Below, in pieces: positions 8,213-19,500 of a stretch of DNA of 64,000 bases. How positions within the stretch are numbered: the stretch's first letter is position 1; each line of letters starts with the position of its first letter. Under the pieces are notes generated by a model. That model worked only from the letters and a program-made list of their open reading frames with translations. It did not search any database and was not told where the DNA came from. The stretch is from an uncultured Bacteroidota bacterium. Lineage in GTDB: Bacteria; Bacteroidota; Bacteroidia; Chitinophagales; Chitinophagaceae. A program made the position numbers and the translations under genes. The stretch covers positions 84,271 to 148,270 of the forward strand of contig CAIKYB010000027.1 of the NCBI GenBank assembly GCA_903831575.1, in the 5' to 3' direction.

Positions 8213-9724
8213 ATGAGTTTTATAAATAGAAAAAAAGTATGGATTATAATTTTGTTATTATTATACGGAAACGCCTATTCGCAAGTGAAAGATATAGCAT
8301 ACTACACTGCAAAATCTCCTTTTGCGATGCCTATGGTTAAAGTGCCTATTTTTAAAAATAAGGTTTATTCAGTGTTGGATTATGGTGCTTTTCCTGGGGG
8401 TAAAACTTTAAATACTGAAGCGTTTGCTAAAGCAATAAAAACCTGTGCTGATGGGGGTGGCGGCATTGTTGATATCCCTAAAGGAATATGGTTAACCGGT
8501 CCAATTGAATTCATGAGTAATGTCAATATTCATACGAATAAGGGTACACTTGTTCAATTTACGGGTGATCGAAGTCAATATCCAATTTTCAAAGCAAAAG
8601 GGAGTAATTCTTTTGCGGTGAAGTCGCCAATCTTTGGAGACAATGTAGAGAATATTGCATTAACAGGGGAAGGCGTTTTTGATGGAGCTGGTGAAAGTTG
8701 GCGGCCTGTAAAAAAAAGTAAAGTAAGTGCTGCTCAATGGGCAAAGTGTATTGAAAAAGGAATCGTGAGTGCTGATGGAAAAGTATGGTGGCCAAGCGCA
8801 GATGCTATGAATGGAGAATCCTATTTGAATGATTTAAAAAATAACCCCAATGCAACGACAGATGATTATTTAAAAGCGAGAGATTTCTTGAGGCCATATA
8901 TGTTTATGCTAAACAAATGCCGCAACATTCTGATTGATAGTATTGGGTTGAAAAATTCTCCCAAATTTGTATTTTATCCAACAAGATGTACAGATTTATC
9001 TATGACTAATGCAATCGTGTATAATGAAGATTGGGCACAAAACGGAGATGGTATTGATATCAGCGCCTGTAAAAATGTTGTCATCTTTAATACGATGGTT
9101 AACGCCGGAGATGATGGCATTTGCATGAAAAGCAGTGCCAGTAATAGTGATACGGCAGAGGCGCAATTGCAAAATGTACTTATTGCAGGTTGCACTGTTT
9201 TAAAAGGTCATGGCGGATTCGTAATTGGAAGTAACACCGACGGTGGAATGAAAAATATTTTTGTAACAGACTGTATTTTTAATGGAACAGATATTGGTGT
9301 TCGTATTAAAAGCAATATTGGCAGGGGAGGAAACGTGAGGGATATTTATATTGACAATATCAGGATGGATAATATTATTCATGAAGCAATTTTATTCAGT
9401 ACTTCTTATGATGATAAAACAGTGGGCAAGTCAAGCAGCACTTCTACTGATCAAAAAAATATAAAAGTGCCTCATTTTAATAATTTTCATTTCAGTAATA
9501 TAGTTTGTGGATCAGCAGATAAAGCTATTTCGATTGCTGGCTTAGAAGAGCAACCTTCTCATGATTTGTATTTTGAGAATATGGAATTGACTGCGAAAAA
9601 AGGGTTTGATGCCACCGATGCCAATAATGTTTTCATGAAGAATGTAAAGATTATTTCTCAAGACCCTGTTTTTACGTTGACGCGTTCCTCAAATATATTT
9701 GCAGATGGGATTCCATTAAAATAA
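8213..9724 (+). CDS. GH28 polygalacturonase (first copy)
   Basis: The product is 503 aa with a signal peptide ending near SQVKD (residues ~1-24). It has a right-handed beta-helix fold. GH28 catalytic motifs are present: N277-G-D279-G-I-D, G-D300-D301-G-I-C, G-H333-G-G-F-V-I-G-S and the RIKS motif (residue ~365). It hydrolyses alpha-1,4 links between galacturonates, probably in the periplasm or at the surface. It is a paralogue of the GH28 at 41077. It has its own candidate promoter and no visible operator, so it may be expressed independently of the regulator, for example at a basal level. Confidence 0.93.
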   Translation: MSFINRKKVWIIILLLLYGNAYSQVKDIAYYTAKSPFAMPMVKVPIFKNKVYSVLDYGAFPGGKTLNTEAFAKAIKTCADGGGGIVDIPKGIWLTGPIEFMSNVNIHTNKGTLVQFTGDRSQYPIFKAKGSNSFAVKSPIFGDNVENIALTGEGVFDGAGESWRPVKKSKVSAAQWAKCIEKGIVSADGKVWWPSADAMNGESYLNDLKNNPNATTDDYLKARDFLRPYMFMLNKCRNILIDSIGLKNSPKFVFYPTRCTDLSMTNAIVYNEDWAQNGDGIDISACKNVVIFNTMVNAGDDGICMKSSASNSDTAEAQLQNVLIAGCTVLKGHGGFVIGSNTDGGMKNIFVTDCIFNGTDIGVRIKSNIGRGGNVRDIYIDNIRMDNIIHEAILFSTSYDDKTVGKSSSTSTDQKNIKVPHFNNFHFSNIVCGSADKAISIAGLEEQPSHDLYFENMELTAKKGFDATDANNVFMKNVKIISQDPVFTLTRSSNIFADGIPLK

Positions 9725-9831
9725 CTATTCATTTCAAGTTGAAATATTTAGGAAGGAGACCAATCAAAGAGTGGAGCTAGTAAAAGAGGTTGCTTTATTT
9801 TTTTGATTGATTTTCGATGAAGATTACGTTT

Positions 9832-9848
9832 GGTAACGATTGCGTAAA
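9832..9848 (+). promoter_or_regulatory. LacI-type operator, copy 1
   Basis: GGTAACGATTGCGTAAA matches the 17-bp motif found six times in this window. It lies 184 bp before the giant gene at 10033. The 308-bp gap 9725-10032 holds nothing else that I can support. Confidence 0.75.
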
Positions 9849-10032
9849 AATATTCAAGTTGATTATTAGATACCTCCTTAAAGTTGAGTAATATTACCTC
9901 AAAATAAATACTCAATTGCTTTGCAGAACTTGGCTTTTTCAAAACATTTCATATTTATCCACATAATAGGTTGGAAAAAATCGGATTGTTTTTATGTATT
10001 AATTAAATCTGCGAAAGGAAATTGCTTGAAAA

Positions 10033-13000
10033 ATGAAAAAAAAGTCCATTCTTTTTAAATCTGATTCTCCTGAAAATAATATTATTCATTCTATATTTAT
10101 GCAATTCAACTGCATCTCTTTAGGAAAAAAAAAGTTTGCTAAGCGTCTTGGTGCTTTTCTTGTCTCACTTGTTTTTTTTACTACAGGTTCAACGAAAGTG
10201 AATGCACAGTTGTTTGAGCAAACATTCAGTTCTGGGCCGCTTACACCTTCTATAATCAGCAATACAGCTGCTACTAACCCTTCAACTTATGTAAATAGTG
10301 CTGCCCCGAATAATGGACAGTTTACATTTCTTAGTTCCAATAGTCTTTCAACTAGTATTTCTATCAATAGTGCAGCAAAGTTAGAAATTGTCAAAACAAC
10401 CAAAAATGGATATTTCATGAGAAATTTTCCTTTCCCTGGCTTACCTACATCCTTATTTTTTCGTTTTGATTTTAATGTTGAAGTCGGAATAGCTGTTACT
10501 GGTAGTACAACATTCAATGTTTTTATTGGTGATGATATATCAAATAGTGGGAGTTCTCCTTCGGCTTATCATACAAACTTTAGAATTGTAGCGAATCCTT
10601 CAAATCCTTTAGAGTGGAAGGTTGATGGTACGGTAAACACATGGGTAACTGGTTCGCATACCATAATAGTTGCTGTGAATAATAGCGGAGCATCTTTAAA
10701 TTACCTTGCCCCAAATGGATCATGTGAGTCAGTTCTTGATGATACTTATGACATATGGGTTGACACAGTTCTATATTCTGATAATAAAGTTTCATTAGGA
10801 GCTTCAAATACACAAGGGTTAAGCAAATTTGCAATCACTTCAAACTCTGGAAGTAGCACTACATCAACAATTGATAATATTTTAATTGACCCTATTCCGC
10901 CAACTCCAACAGTGTTACCTGAAACTCCAATAACAGGAGGCGGTGTGGGTTTTAATGCCAACTGGACGCCGGTATCTAGTGTTACAGGTTACTATATAGA
11001 TATTGCAGATGATAATGCGTATACCACTAATTTAAATACGATTTATGTTTCAGGAGCTGCAACCAGTTCTTATACATTTTCCTCTTTGACTTTGGGTAAC
11101 ACTTATTATTACAGAGTAAGAGCTGCATCGCAATACACTATTGGTACTTACCAAAGTTGTAATTCAGCTACTGAATCAGGTTTTGCAAGCTCGGCATTGT
11201 CTTTCAGTACACAGCCTCAAAATATTTCACAATGTTTGGGAGTGTCAAATATTCTTAGCGTAAGTTCAACTCAAGCGATATCATTTCAATGGTATTCCAA
11301 CACAATTAATTCAAATGCCGGGGGTACTTTAATTGGAGGAGCTACTGGTACAACTTATACGCCGTCATCGGCAGTTGCGGGAACGAAATATTATTATTGT
11401 TTGATTGGTAATGCTACTGTACAAATTGCTTCCAATGTTGTAACAGTTAGAGTTGATCAATCGCCAACATTAACTGGCGTTTCCCAGTCAAGTGCAGTAT
11501 GCGGCGGACAAAATGCTACAATTCTTTTAACAGGATTAGTTTCAGGATCTGTAAACAAAGTGTATTATCATGTTGGGTCAGGCGGAGCTTTGCTTGCTGA
11601 CAGTGTTTTGGAAACAGGTGGGGGAAATGGTAGTTTCTTGTTTATGACCACCAATGCAAATAATGGTCAGAACTTAGTAATTGACAGCATTAGATCATCA
11701 TGTACTTCATTCTTTAATAATAGTGTAACCCTAACCGTTAATACCAGTCCTTCCAACTCAGCTGGAGGAAGTACAGTTACTGGTTGTACTGTAGGAAATT
11801 TAACCTTAAGTGTGAGTGATCCCGGAGCAGGTTTTACCACAAACTGGTATGCTGCTGCAACAGGAGGAAGTGTTTTGTCGGGTGTTTCAGGAACGAATAG
11901 TTACACAACCCCAAGTTTTAGCAACGATACTTCAGTAACGTATTATGCACAAACTTTCTCTGCAACTACAGGATGTTCATCTCCAACAAGAGTGGCTGTA
12001 AACGGAAGTGTTACGATACCAGTTTTTACATTAACGAATTCAACTTTGTACAGTCCAGTACCCGTATCGCCTTACACTGTAAGTCTGCCTTACAGCTTTG
12101 CAACATCCGGATTAAATCAGTACAGCATAGCTTGGACGAGTGCAAATGCAACAACAGCTTTATTCCCACCAGTTAACAATGGAACCCTACCAGCAAGCCC
12201 TGTTTCAATAACATTAAATGCTAATGCTGTTGCAGGTCAAACTTATACAGGTACAATTACTGTCAGAAATTCATCTACTGGATGTTCTACGGCAGCGATA
12301 CCTTTTACAATCGTAGTATTAAATATTCAAGTTGGAGATTATGGAAGTGTCGCTACAGGAAACTGGACAGCCACTACAACCTGGAAAATGTATCGTTCTA
12401 CAACTGGAAGATTTGATTCAACAGTAACTGCCGCACCAACTGCTGCAACAAATATTTGGATCATAGATGGATATACAGTTACAGCAAATTTGGGAGGTTC
12501 TTGTAAAACCATACATGTATTAAATGGCTCATTAATTTCAGGTACTAATGTTGCAACTAATCAGAATTTGTCAGTTGCAGGAACTATTCTGGAAGTAGCT
12601 GCAGGGGGATATATAGGTACAACTGGAGTGGATGACAATGCAGATGGTATATCATTTAGTTTTAATAGTGCAAATACTACCACTACAATTTCAGGAATTG
12701 GGGGTAGAATAGACGTATCAAAATTTATCATTGGTGGTATTAATGCAAATGTTGTTATTGATCATGATATTACAGTGCATTTTCATGGTGCTTCAAATAA
12801 TGGTTATGGCGCGGCCTTATATGCTAATGCGACAGGCGTTAATGTAACTATTAATGCAGGCAGAACCCTAACCATGGCTAAATGGGCAAGTATTTGCAAC
12901 TCATCGGCTCCTTTAACGAACTCAGGATCAACTTCACTAAAATTAAACGTAAATGGAGTGTTGAGTTTTCTTCCTGGTGCACCCATAGGTCATTCTGGAG

Positions 13001-16000
13001 CGCAACAAACCTTTCCTTCGAACAGCGGTTTCTTATGTTTGAATACGACTAGTACAAAAGCGGATACTTTAAATATTGGTGCAACAGGAATGGTAAATGT
13101 TACAGAATTTTATCCAAATGGAATTGTCGCTAATGGATCTATAGGAACTGGTAATTTGTCATTACTAACCGTAGCTACAAATGGTGTTTTCAATATTGAT
13201 TCTGTTGCTGATTTTAGAAATCCATTACAAACAATAACTGGAGGTGGTTCTTTTTATTTAAGAGGGACTGCATTAATTCGAATTGGCTCTCTTTTAGGGA
13301 TCCCTTCTACAGCAACTGGTCACATTCAAACAACAACTCGAAATTTTAGTACTACTGGCAGGTATAGTTATGATGGTATCGCAGCCCAATTTACTGGTGA
13401 TGGATTGCCTTCATTTATCGGGTCTTTAATTATCAATAATACAAGCAATACCAGTTTGACTAATGATGTTACAGCAATTGACTCTATAAGACTTACTGCA
13501 GGCAAATTAATATTAGGGTCTAAAAATGCAATTACAGCTATAGTGAAAAATGGCAGTTCGGCAACATTTGTTGTTACTGATGGATTGGGAGCATTGAAAA
13601 TAAAAAACGTATCAAATACCGATGTATTTTATCCTGTAGGCATAAGTACATCAGCATATAATCCTGTTACAATAAACAATATAGGTACAGTCGATAATTT
13701 TGCTGTAAAAGTTGCTACAGGAGCTCCTGCTGGTATATCTTCTTCTCCAAGATTAGATTCTGCCATAAATCGGAATTGGAGTATTGTTGAAGATGTTCAA
13801 GGTGGAAGTAATGCAACGGTAACACTTCAATGGGTTCCAGCTGATGCTAATGCTGGTTTTTTGAGTAATTATTGTGCAGTACTTCATTCTAATGGAACGA
13901 TAATTGACAATGCAGGATCAGTTGGTCCTGCAACTGGTGTAAATCCTTACGCAAAATATGGTAGCGGTTTTACAAGTTTTGTATCAACAGATAAATTTGG
14001 AGTAAGTACGTCTCCGAAAAAATTCAGAAGTAGGCAATCAGGTTTGTGGAATGAAATAGAGTCATGGGAATTATATAATGCAAGCGGAAGTTATTCGCCA
14101 TCAGAAGCTGATTATCCTTCAGTAAATCCTTATGATGTAATTATACAAAATACTCATACTATTGCTACCTTAAGTGGAACATTTCCAATTGTCGGGAATA
14201 TTCAAATTGATGGTTTGTTGTCCTTATTATCTGACGATATCAGTGTGTATGGCAACTGGAACAGATCAGCAACAGGAGGCTTTGACCACAACAATAAAAT
14301 AGTGAAATTTGTAGGGGCAACTAATAGTACTATTGCTGCGAATGGCGCTGTGGAATATTTCCCTTATTTAACTTTGTCTAAATCATCATCTGCGAATACC
14401 CTTTCCATCTTGGATAATGTAAATATTGGAAAACAGTTAACTGTAACATCGGGTGCACTGGCATTGGGTTCTAAAGATATCACGCTGCAATCAAATGCAT
14501 TAAATGGAACCGCAAGTTTTGGTGCAGTAGGTGCATCAGGCTTACTAACTTATGGGACGGGAAGATTTATTGTAGAAAGATATATATCAACAGGAACGGG
14601 TAGTGGCCAGCATATAAAATCATGGCAATTTTTAGCAACACCGACAAACGGCGATAATCAAACAATTAAAGCTGCATGGCAGGAAGGTGCTATTTTACAA
14701 TCAGATAATCCTAATCCTGGTTATGGTACTCAGATTTCTGGAACAGGTTCAGGCTTTGACGCTTCTTCTTTCTTACCATCTTTAAAAACCTATGATGCGA
14801 CAAATAATTTATGGGTTGGAGCTGGCAGTACTTATAATGAATTGTACAACAAAAAAGGGTATATGGTTTTTGTACGGGGGGATCGGGGTGTAAGTTTTGG
14901 TCAAGCAGCAACTCCAACTAAACTTCGTACAAGAGGTAAGCTTTTTGAGCCTGGTAATGTTGCTCCTGTAGATACAGTTCCAGCTAATTCATTTCAGTCT
15001 GTTGGTAATGCATATGCATCTCCAGTCGATTTTTCATTATTGACAAAATCAAACATTGATAATGTGTTTTATGTTTGGGATCCATTATTATCAGGGACTA
15101 GTGGGTTTGGGGGTTACCAAACTTTAAGCAGTACTAACGGTTACCTACCAATGCCTGGAGGGACAGTTAGCTATCCTTTAGGTAAAGCAACTAAAATTAT
15201 ACAATCGGGTCAAGCTTTCTTTGTTCATAATGCTACTTTGTTAAACGGAACACTTTCGTTTTCTGAAGCAGCAAAGCTGGTAGCGGATAGCAGCAGATTA
15301 GTAAACAGGGTGCCTGTGAATCTAAATGATATTGTAAAGCTGACCACTTATTTATTAGATGTAAATAGCGGCTCCATGAATTTGCTTGATGGGAATAGTG
15401 TTGTATTTGATAATGCTTACATCAATAATGTAGATGAGAACGACGCGATTAAGATTTTTAATCCTGGAGAGAATATTGGGTTGTCAAAAAATAGCCAAAC
15501 ACTTGCAGTAGAAGCAAGAAATGAGTTAGCCTCATCAGACACTATTTTTTATTATTTATCAGGATTAAAGCAAATGAATTATCAATTAAAGTTTGTTCCG
15601 CAGTTACTTGCTTCATCATTGTTATCAGCGGAGCTAATTGATAATTATTTAAATACACGAACTGCTGTAAGTTTAAGCGATACAACAAACTTTGATTTTT
15701 CGGTAACTTCTGATTTATTGTCTAAAGATTCAGGCAGGTTTATGCTGGTATTTCAACGCGCCACTACTGCCTTACCTGTTACGTTTGTATCTATCACGGC
15801 TAATCGCAATCAAGAGCATAACATCAGTGTAAATTGGAGTGTTGAAAATGAAATAAACATCAGCCATTACGAAGTAGAGCGCAGTAATGATTCCCGGACT
15901 TTTGATAAAATTGCTACCCAAGCCGTGGCTATAAATAATGGAGGGTCTGCAACTTATTCTTATTTGGATAACAATTCATTTTTATCCGATAATTTTTATC

Positions 16001-16332
16001 GCGTAAAAGCTATCAGTCAAAATGGGCAAATTCAATATAGTAAAATAGTAAAAGTCGCATCAGGCAACAAACAACCTTCAATAAGCATTTACCCCAATCC
16101 TGCAACAGGAGGACAAATAAATGTTTTATTCGGAAATCAACAGCCGGGCATTTGCAGTATTCAATTGATGAATATGCAAGGGCAGGTATTGTATGAAGAC
16201 AAATGGCTTTTAAATGCTGCCGATCAGCGTCATATTATAAAATTAGGTTCAAAGCCTGCGACAGGTGTATATCAATTAAGAATAGCATTCGCAAGTGGTG
16301 AAACACAGGTTTTGAGCGTAAATGTCAAATAG
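10033..16332 (+). CDS. Giant T9SS-secreted multidomain surface protein (type A sorting domain)
   Basis: The product is 2099 aa; an alternative start at 10099 gives 2077 aa. A long-n-region signal peptide ends at VNAQ. In order: an N-terminal beta-sandwich-like domain (to ~290), a fibronectin III domain (~292-388, TYYYRVRAASQ), Ig-like domains with Q-W-Y-S and N-W-Y-A cores (~390-660), then a long Gly/Asn/Thr-rich beta-helix-like region (~770-1530) including GDYGSVATGNW and SGLWNEIESW repeats. Near the end is an FN3-like VNWSVENEINISHYEVERS block. The C-terminal ~84 residues (ISIYPNPATGGQ onward, from ~2017) are a T9SS type A sorting domain. No enzymatic domain is recognised. An operator lies upstream, so it is probably co-induced with pectin use. 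It has no adjacent SprF of its own. Confidence 0.88.
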   Translation: MKKKSILFKSDSPENNIIHSIFMQFNCISLGKKKFAKRLGAFLVSLVFFTTGSTKVNAQLFEQTFSSGPLTPSIISNTAATNPSTYVNSAAPNNGQFTFLSSNSLSTSISINSAAKLEIVKTTKNGYFMRNFPFPGLPTSLFFRFDFNVEVGIAVTGSTTFNVFIGDDISNSGSSPSAYHTNFRIVANPSNPLEWKVDGTVNTWVTGSHTIIVAVNNSGASLNYLAPNGSCESVLDDTYDIWVDTVLYSDNKVSLGASNTQGLSKFAITSNSGSSTTSTIDNILIDPIPPTPTVLPETPITGGGVGFNANWTPVSSVTGYYIDIADDNAYTTNLNTIYVSGAATSSYTFSSLTLGNTYYYRVRAASQYTIGTYQSCNSATESGFASSALSFSTQPQNISQCLGVSNILSVSSTQAISFQWYSNTINSNAGGTLIGGATGTTYTPSSAVAGTKYYYCLIGNATVQIASNVVTVRVDQSPTLTGVSQSSAVCGGQNATILLTGLVSGSVNKVYYHVGSGGALLADSVLETGGGNGSFLFMTTNANNGQNLVIDSIRSSCTSFFNNSVTLTVNTSPSNSAGGSTVTGCTVGNLTLSVSDPGAGFTTNWYAAATGGSVLSGVSGTNSYTTPSFSNDTSVTYYAQTFSATTGCSSPTRVAVNGSVTIPVFTLTNSTLYSPVPVSPYTVSLPYSFATSGLNQYSIAWTSANATTALFPPVNNGTLPASPVSITLNANAVAGQTYTGTITVRNSSTGCSTAAIPFTIVVLNIQVGDYGSVATGNWTATTTWKMYRSTTGRFDSTVTAAPTAATNIWIIDGYTVTANLGGSCKTIHVLNGSLISGTNVATNQNLSVAGTILEVAAGGYIGTTGVDDNADGISFSFNSANTTTTISGIGGRIDVSKFIIGGINANVVIDHDITVHFHGASNNGYGAALYANATGVNVTINAGRTLTMAKWASICNSSAPLTNSGSTSLKLNVNGVLSFLPGAPIGHSGAQQTFPSNSGFLCLNTTSTKADTLNIGATGMVNVTEFYPNGIVANGSIGTGNLSLLTVATNGVFNIDSVADFRNPLQTITGGGSFYLRGTALIRIGSLLGIPSTATGHIQTTTRNFSTTGRYSYDGIAAQFTGDGLPSFIGSLIINNTSNTSLTNDVTAIDSIRLTAGKLILGSKNAITAIVKNGSSATFVVTDGLGALKIKNVSNTDVFYPVGISTSAYNPVTINNIGTVDNFAVKVATGAPAGISSSPRLDSAINRNWSIVEDVQGGSNATVTLQWVPADANAGFLSNYCAVLHSNGTIIDNAGSVGPATGVNPYAKYGSGFTSFVSTDKFGVSTSPKKFRSRQSGLWNEIESWELYNASGSYSPSEADYPSVNPYDVIIQNTHTIATLSGTFPIVGNIQIDGLLSLLSDDISVYGNWNRSATGGFDHNNKIVKFVGATNSTIAANGAVEYFPYLTLSKSSSANTLSILDNVNIGKQLTVTSGALALGSKDITLQSNALNGTASFGAVGASGLLTYGTGRFIVERYISTGTGSGQHIKSWQFLATPTNGDNQTIKAAWQEGAILQSDNPNPGYGTQISGTGSGFDASSFLPSLKTYDATNNLWVGAGSTYNELYNKKGYMVFVRGDRGVSFGQAATPTKLRTRGKLFEPGNVAPVDTVPANSFQSVGNAYASPVDFSLLTKSNIDNVFYVWDPLLSGTSGFGGYQTLSSTNGYLPMPGGTVSYPLGKATKIIQSGQAFFVHNATLLNGTLSFSEAAKLVADSSRLVNRVPVNLNDIVKLTTYLLDVNSGSMNLLDGNSVVFDNAYINNVDENDAIKIFNPGENIGLSKNSQTLAVEARNELASSDTIFYYLSGLKQMNYQLKFVPQLLASSLLSAELIDNYLNTRTAVSLSDTTNFDFSVTSDLLSKDSGRFMLVFQRATTALPVTFVSITANRNQEHNISVNWSVENEINISHYEVERSNDSRTFDKIATQAVAINNGGSATYSYLDNNSFLSDNFYRVKAISQNGQIQYSKIVKVASGNKQPSISIYPNPATGGQINVLFGNQQPGICSIQLMNMQGQVLYEDKWLLNAADQRHIIKLGSKPATGVYQLRIAFASGETQVLSVNVK

Positions 16333-16434
16333 GTTAACGCCTCATTTGCCAATAAACTTCAATTCTTTAATAATCAATTATTTAAATACCCTTTTCATAT
16401 GTGTTTATAAAAATGGTATTCTCTAAATTTTATT

Positions 16435-16451
16435 GGGAACGATTGCATAAA
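16435..16451 (+). promoter_or_regulatory. LacI-type operator, copy 2
   Basis: GGGAACGATTGCATAAA is one of six copies, with A replacing G in TTGCGT. It lies 118 bp before the adhesin start at 16569 and heads a run of tightly packed genes up to 40939. Confidence 0.7.
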
Positions 16452-16568
16452 TAGGCGGGTTCTACATGTCCTTAAAATAGTCGTTTTTTGATAACTTACG
16501 CCGTTATTGCTAACGAGGTTAGCTATATTATTATTAATCACTTTTTTGTCTTGATTCAAATGCATGCT

Positions 16569-19500
16569 ATGAGAAAAATAAGATTACTATTTTCGATTTT
16601 TACAACCAAAAGCCAATCCGTTTTTTTGAGAACAAGCGCACTGTTAATGATAGCAGCGATGAGTGTTTTTTTAATTGCTGGTAAAGCTAAAGCCCAGTTT
16701 ACTTCAACTTGGGGATTAACGGCAACAACGCTTAAAACTTCCGCTGTTGCTGGAGTTCAAGCTGCAAATATTATTGCCGGGGATATGGTTCCAGGGACCA
16801 ATTTTGCTACTCCAGGTTCGCATAATACGAGTGGTTATGAATGTGCTCAAACAATAGGCAATTGGCCCAATGTTGCTACTGATAATTATAATATCGATTT
16901 TCCCATCTCTCCAGTAGGGTCAAATGATTTGACGATAGCAGGAGTAGTTTTCGATGGTAAAACTTCAAATAGCAGCGGTGATAATCTGGCGAGTTTGGCT
17001 TATCAAGTTGATGGAGCGGGTGCATGGACTAGTTTTGGTGCTCCCATAACTATACCAAGCGGTGGTACAACTCTTGGTATTTCCTTTGGGACCTTAACTA
17101 CAACATTTGTAAATGGACACACTTATAAAATGCGTATGTATATCTACGCTGCTGGTACTTCAACCAACTCTGGACGTAAAGTTTTTATCAAAAATTTAAT
17201 TTTATCAGGTTATACTGTACCTGGAGGTCCGCCTCCTTCAGTGTTAACAACAGCTGCAAGTGCAACAGGTAGAACAACTGCAACTGCCAGTGGAAATATT
17301 ACTTCTCCATCTACATTGGGTGTTACAGCGAGCGGATTTTGCTGGGACATCAATATTAACCCAACGATTGCATTAAGTACTAAAACAACCAATGGGCCAA
17401 CAACAGGTGTGTATACTCATGCTATTTTAGGGTTGACTGCAGGTACATTGTATCATGTTCGTGCATATGCAACAAATGCAGTTGGTACTTCTTATGGTGA
17501 TGATGTTACTTTCACAACAGACCCTGCGATTGTGCCTGTTTTAACAACGTCTGCAACAAGCAACATTAACATATTCTCTGCAACCAGCGGAGGTAATATT
17601 TCTGATAATGGTGGTAGTGTCATATCTGCAAGCGGAATCTGCTGGAGCACTTCACCCAATCCTACAATAGCGAACAGTATTACAACAGACGGAAGTCTTT
17701 CTGGTACTTTTGTTAGTAATATCACGGGGCTTTTGCCATCAACAACTTATTATGTAACCGCTTATGCTACAAATGCTGTTGGTACAGGTTACGGAAATCC
17801 ACAAACTTTTACGACGCCGGCTCCTTCTCCAACTTTGATTATTTCAGCAGCAGGAACTGTGCTTAGTTTTGGTTCGATTTTACAAAATACCACTTCGCCC
17901 ACTCAGACATTTAGTTTAACAGGATTTTATTTAAGTCCTGCTTCTGGGAATATTACAATTAATGCTCCCGCAGGATTTAGAGTTTCCTTAAACAGTACTA
18001 CTGGGTTTGCTCCATCTATACAGTTACCCTATACCGGTAGTGCATTGTCCAGTACTATTATTTATGTAAGATTTGCTCCAACTTTGGTTAGAGATTATAA
18101 TGATAGTGTAAGAGTTGTTACTACAGGATCTTCAATGGTTTATGTGAATGTTACCGGAACGGGATTGCCTGTAGGGCTTCAGTCTGGACAGGGCTTCAGC
18201 AATAAAGGGAAAGAATTTTGGGTTGGATATGGTGCATCGGAAAAAATGTACGGCGATAACAGTCAGGATTTAAGATTCACATTTTACAATAGTAATAATG
18301 CTCCAGCAACTGTAACCTTGTCCATACCAAATCATCCTACATTTGCTCCTGTTAGTTATACAGTTCCAGCAAATGATGCGATTACTACTAATGCAGGTGA
18401 TTTTCCAGAGAGTGGAACAGATGATGCAAGATTGGTGAATGAAGGTGTTTATACAACGGGAATTAAGATAGTCAGCGATACACCTGTTGTTGTTTACTGT
18501 CATGCTATTACAAGCTCTGTATATGCGGCATCTGTTCTTTTCCCAACTCCTACCTTAGGAAAAGAGTATACGTCTCTCAATTTTAATCAAAGAAGTAATA
18601 ACTCGGTTGGAAAATCTTATTTGTTTGTAGTAGCAACTGAAGATAATACGACTATAGAGGTAACATTACCAACTGGAGTAGAAACAGATACACATGCAGC
18701 GGGATCTACATTTACGCAGTTATTAAACAAAGGAGAGATTCTTAATTTGTTTGGGAAATCAATCGGTCATCCAAATTTGTATACCGGCAATGATTTGTCT
18801 GGAACAATTGTAAAATCAATCAGTACAACTGGAAGCTGTAAGCCGTTTGCGATGTATTCAGGAAGCAGTAAAATTACAATTGATTGTGATAATGGAAGCA
18901 GTGGTTCAGGAGATAATTTATTCCAGCAGATGTTTCCAAAACAAGCATGGGGAAATAAAGTTATTGCGATTCCAACATTGCCTTTGATTCATAATCACTA
19001 TAGAATATTGGTTGGCGATCCATTGACTGTTGTAAAAAGAAATGGCGTTGCACTAACAGGAATTATCAACAATAAATACTATGAGTATTATAACGATCTT
19101 GGAACAGTAGATATATTAGAAGGCGATAAGCCCATCATGGTTGCTCAATATATGACTACTCATGGAGAATGTAATAATGCTGGTTCAGTAGGTGATCCGG
19201 ATATGATTTATTTAAGTTCTATACAACAAACCATTGATACGGTTTCCTTTGTTTCTTCTCCTCTTGGAACTTCAGGAGGTCGCGCGCATTATTTAAATGT
19301 AGCCATACCAACTGCTGGAGTATCTACATTCAAACTGGATGGCGTGTTGCAATCAGCAGCATTCGCTCCTTTGGCAAATGACCCCTCAATATCTTATGCT
19401 CAGTTGTCTGTTGCAGAGGGTTTCCATAATATTAATTCTACTTCAGGTTTCAATGCCACTGCTTATGGCGTTGCAAACGATGAAAGCTATGGTTATAATG

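Noticed and set aside
9748..9942. 64-aa reading frame on the minus strand in the gap before the giant gene
   Set aside because: It spans the operator at 9832, has no recognisable domain and is most likely chance.
16488..16568. Upstream TTG start for the 16569 adhesin
   Set aside because: It adds a 27-residue extension before an already long signal peptide. The ATG at 16560 or 16569 is more plausible.
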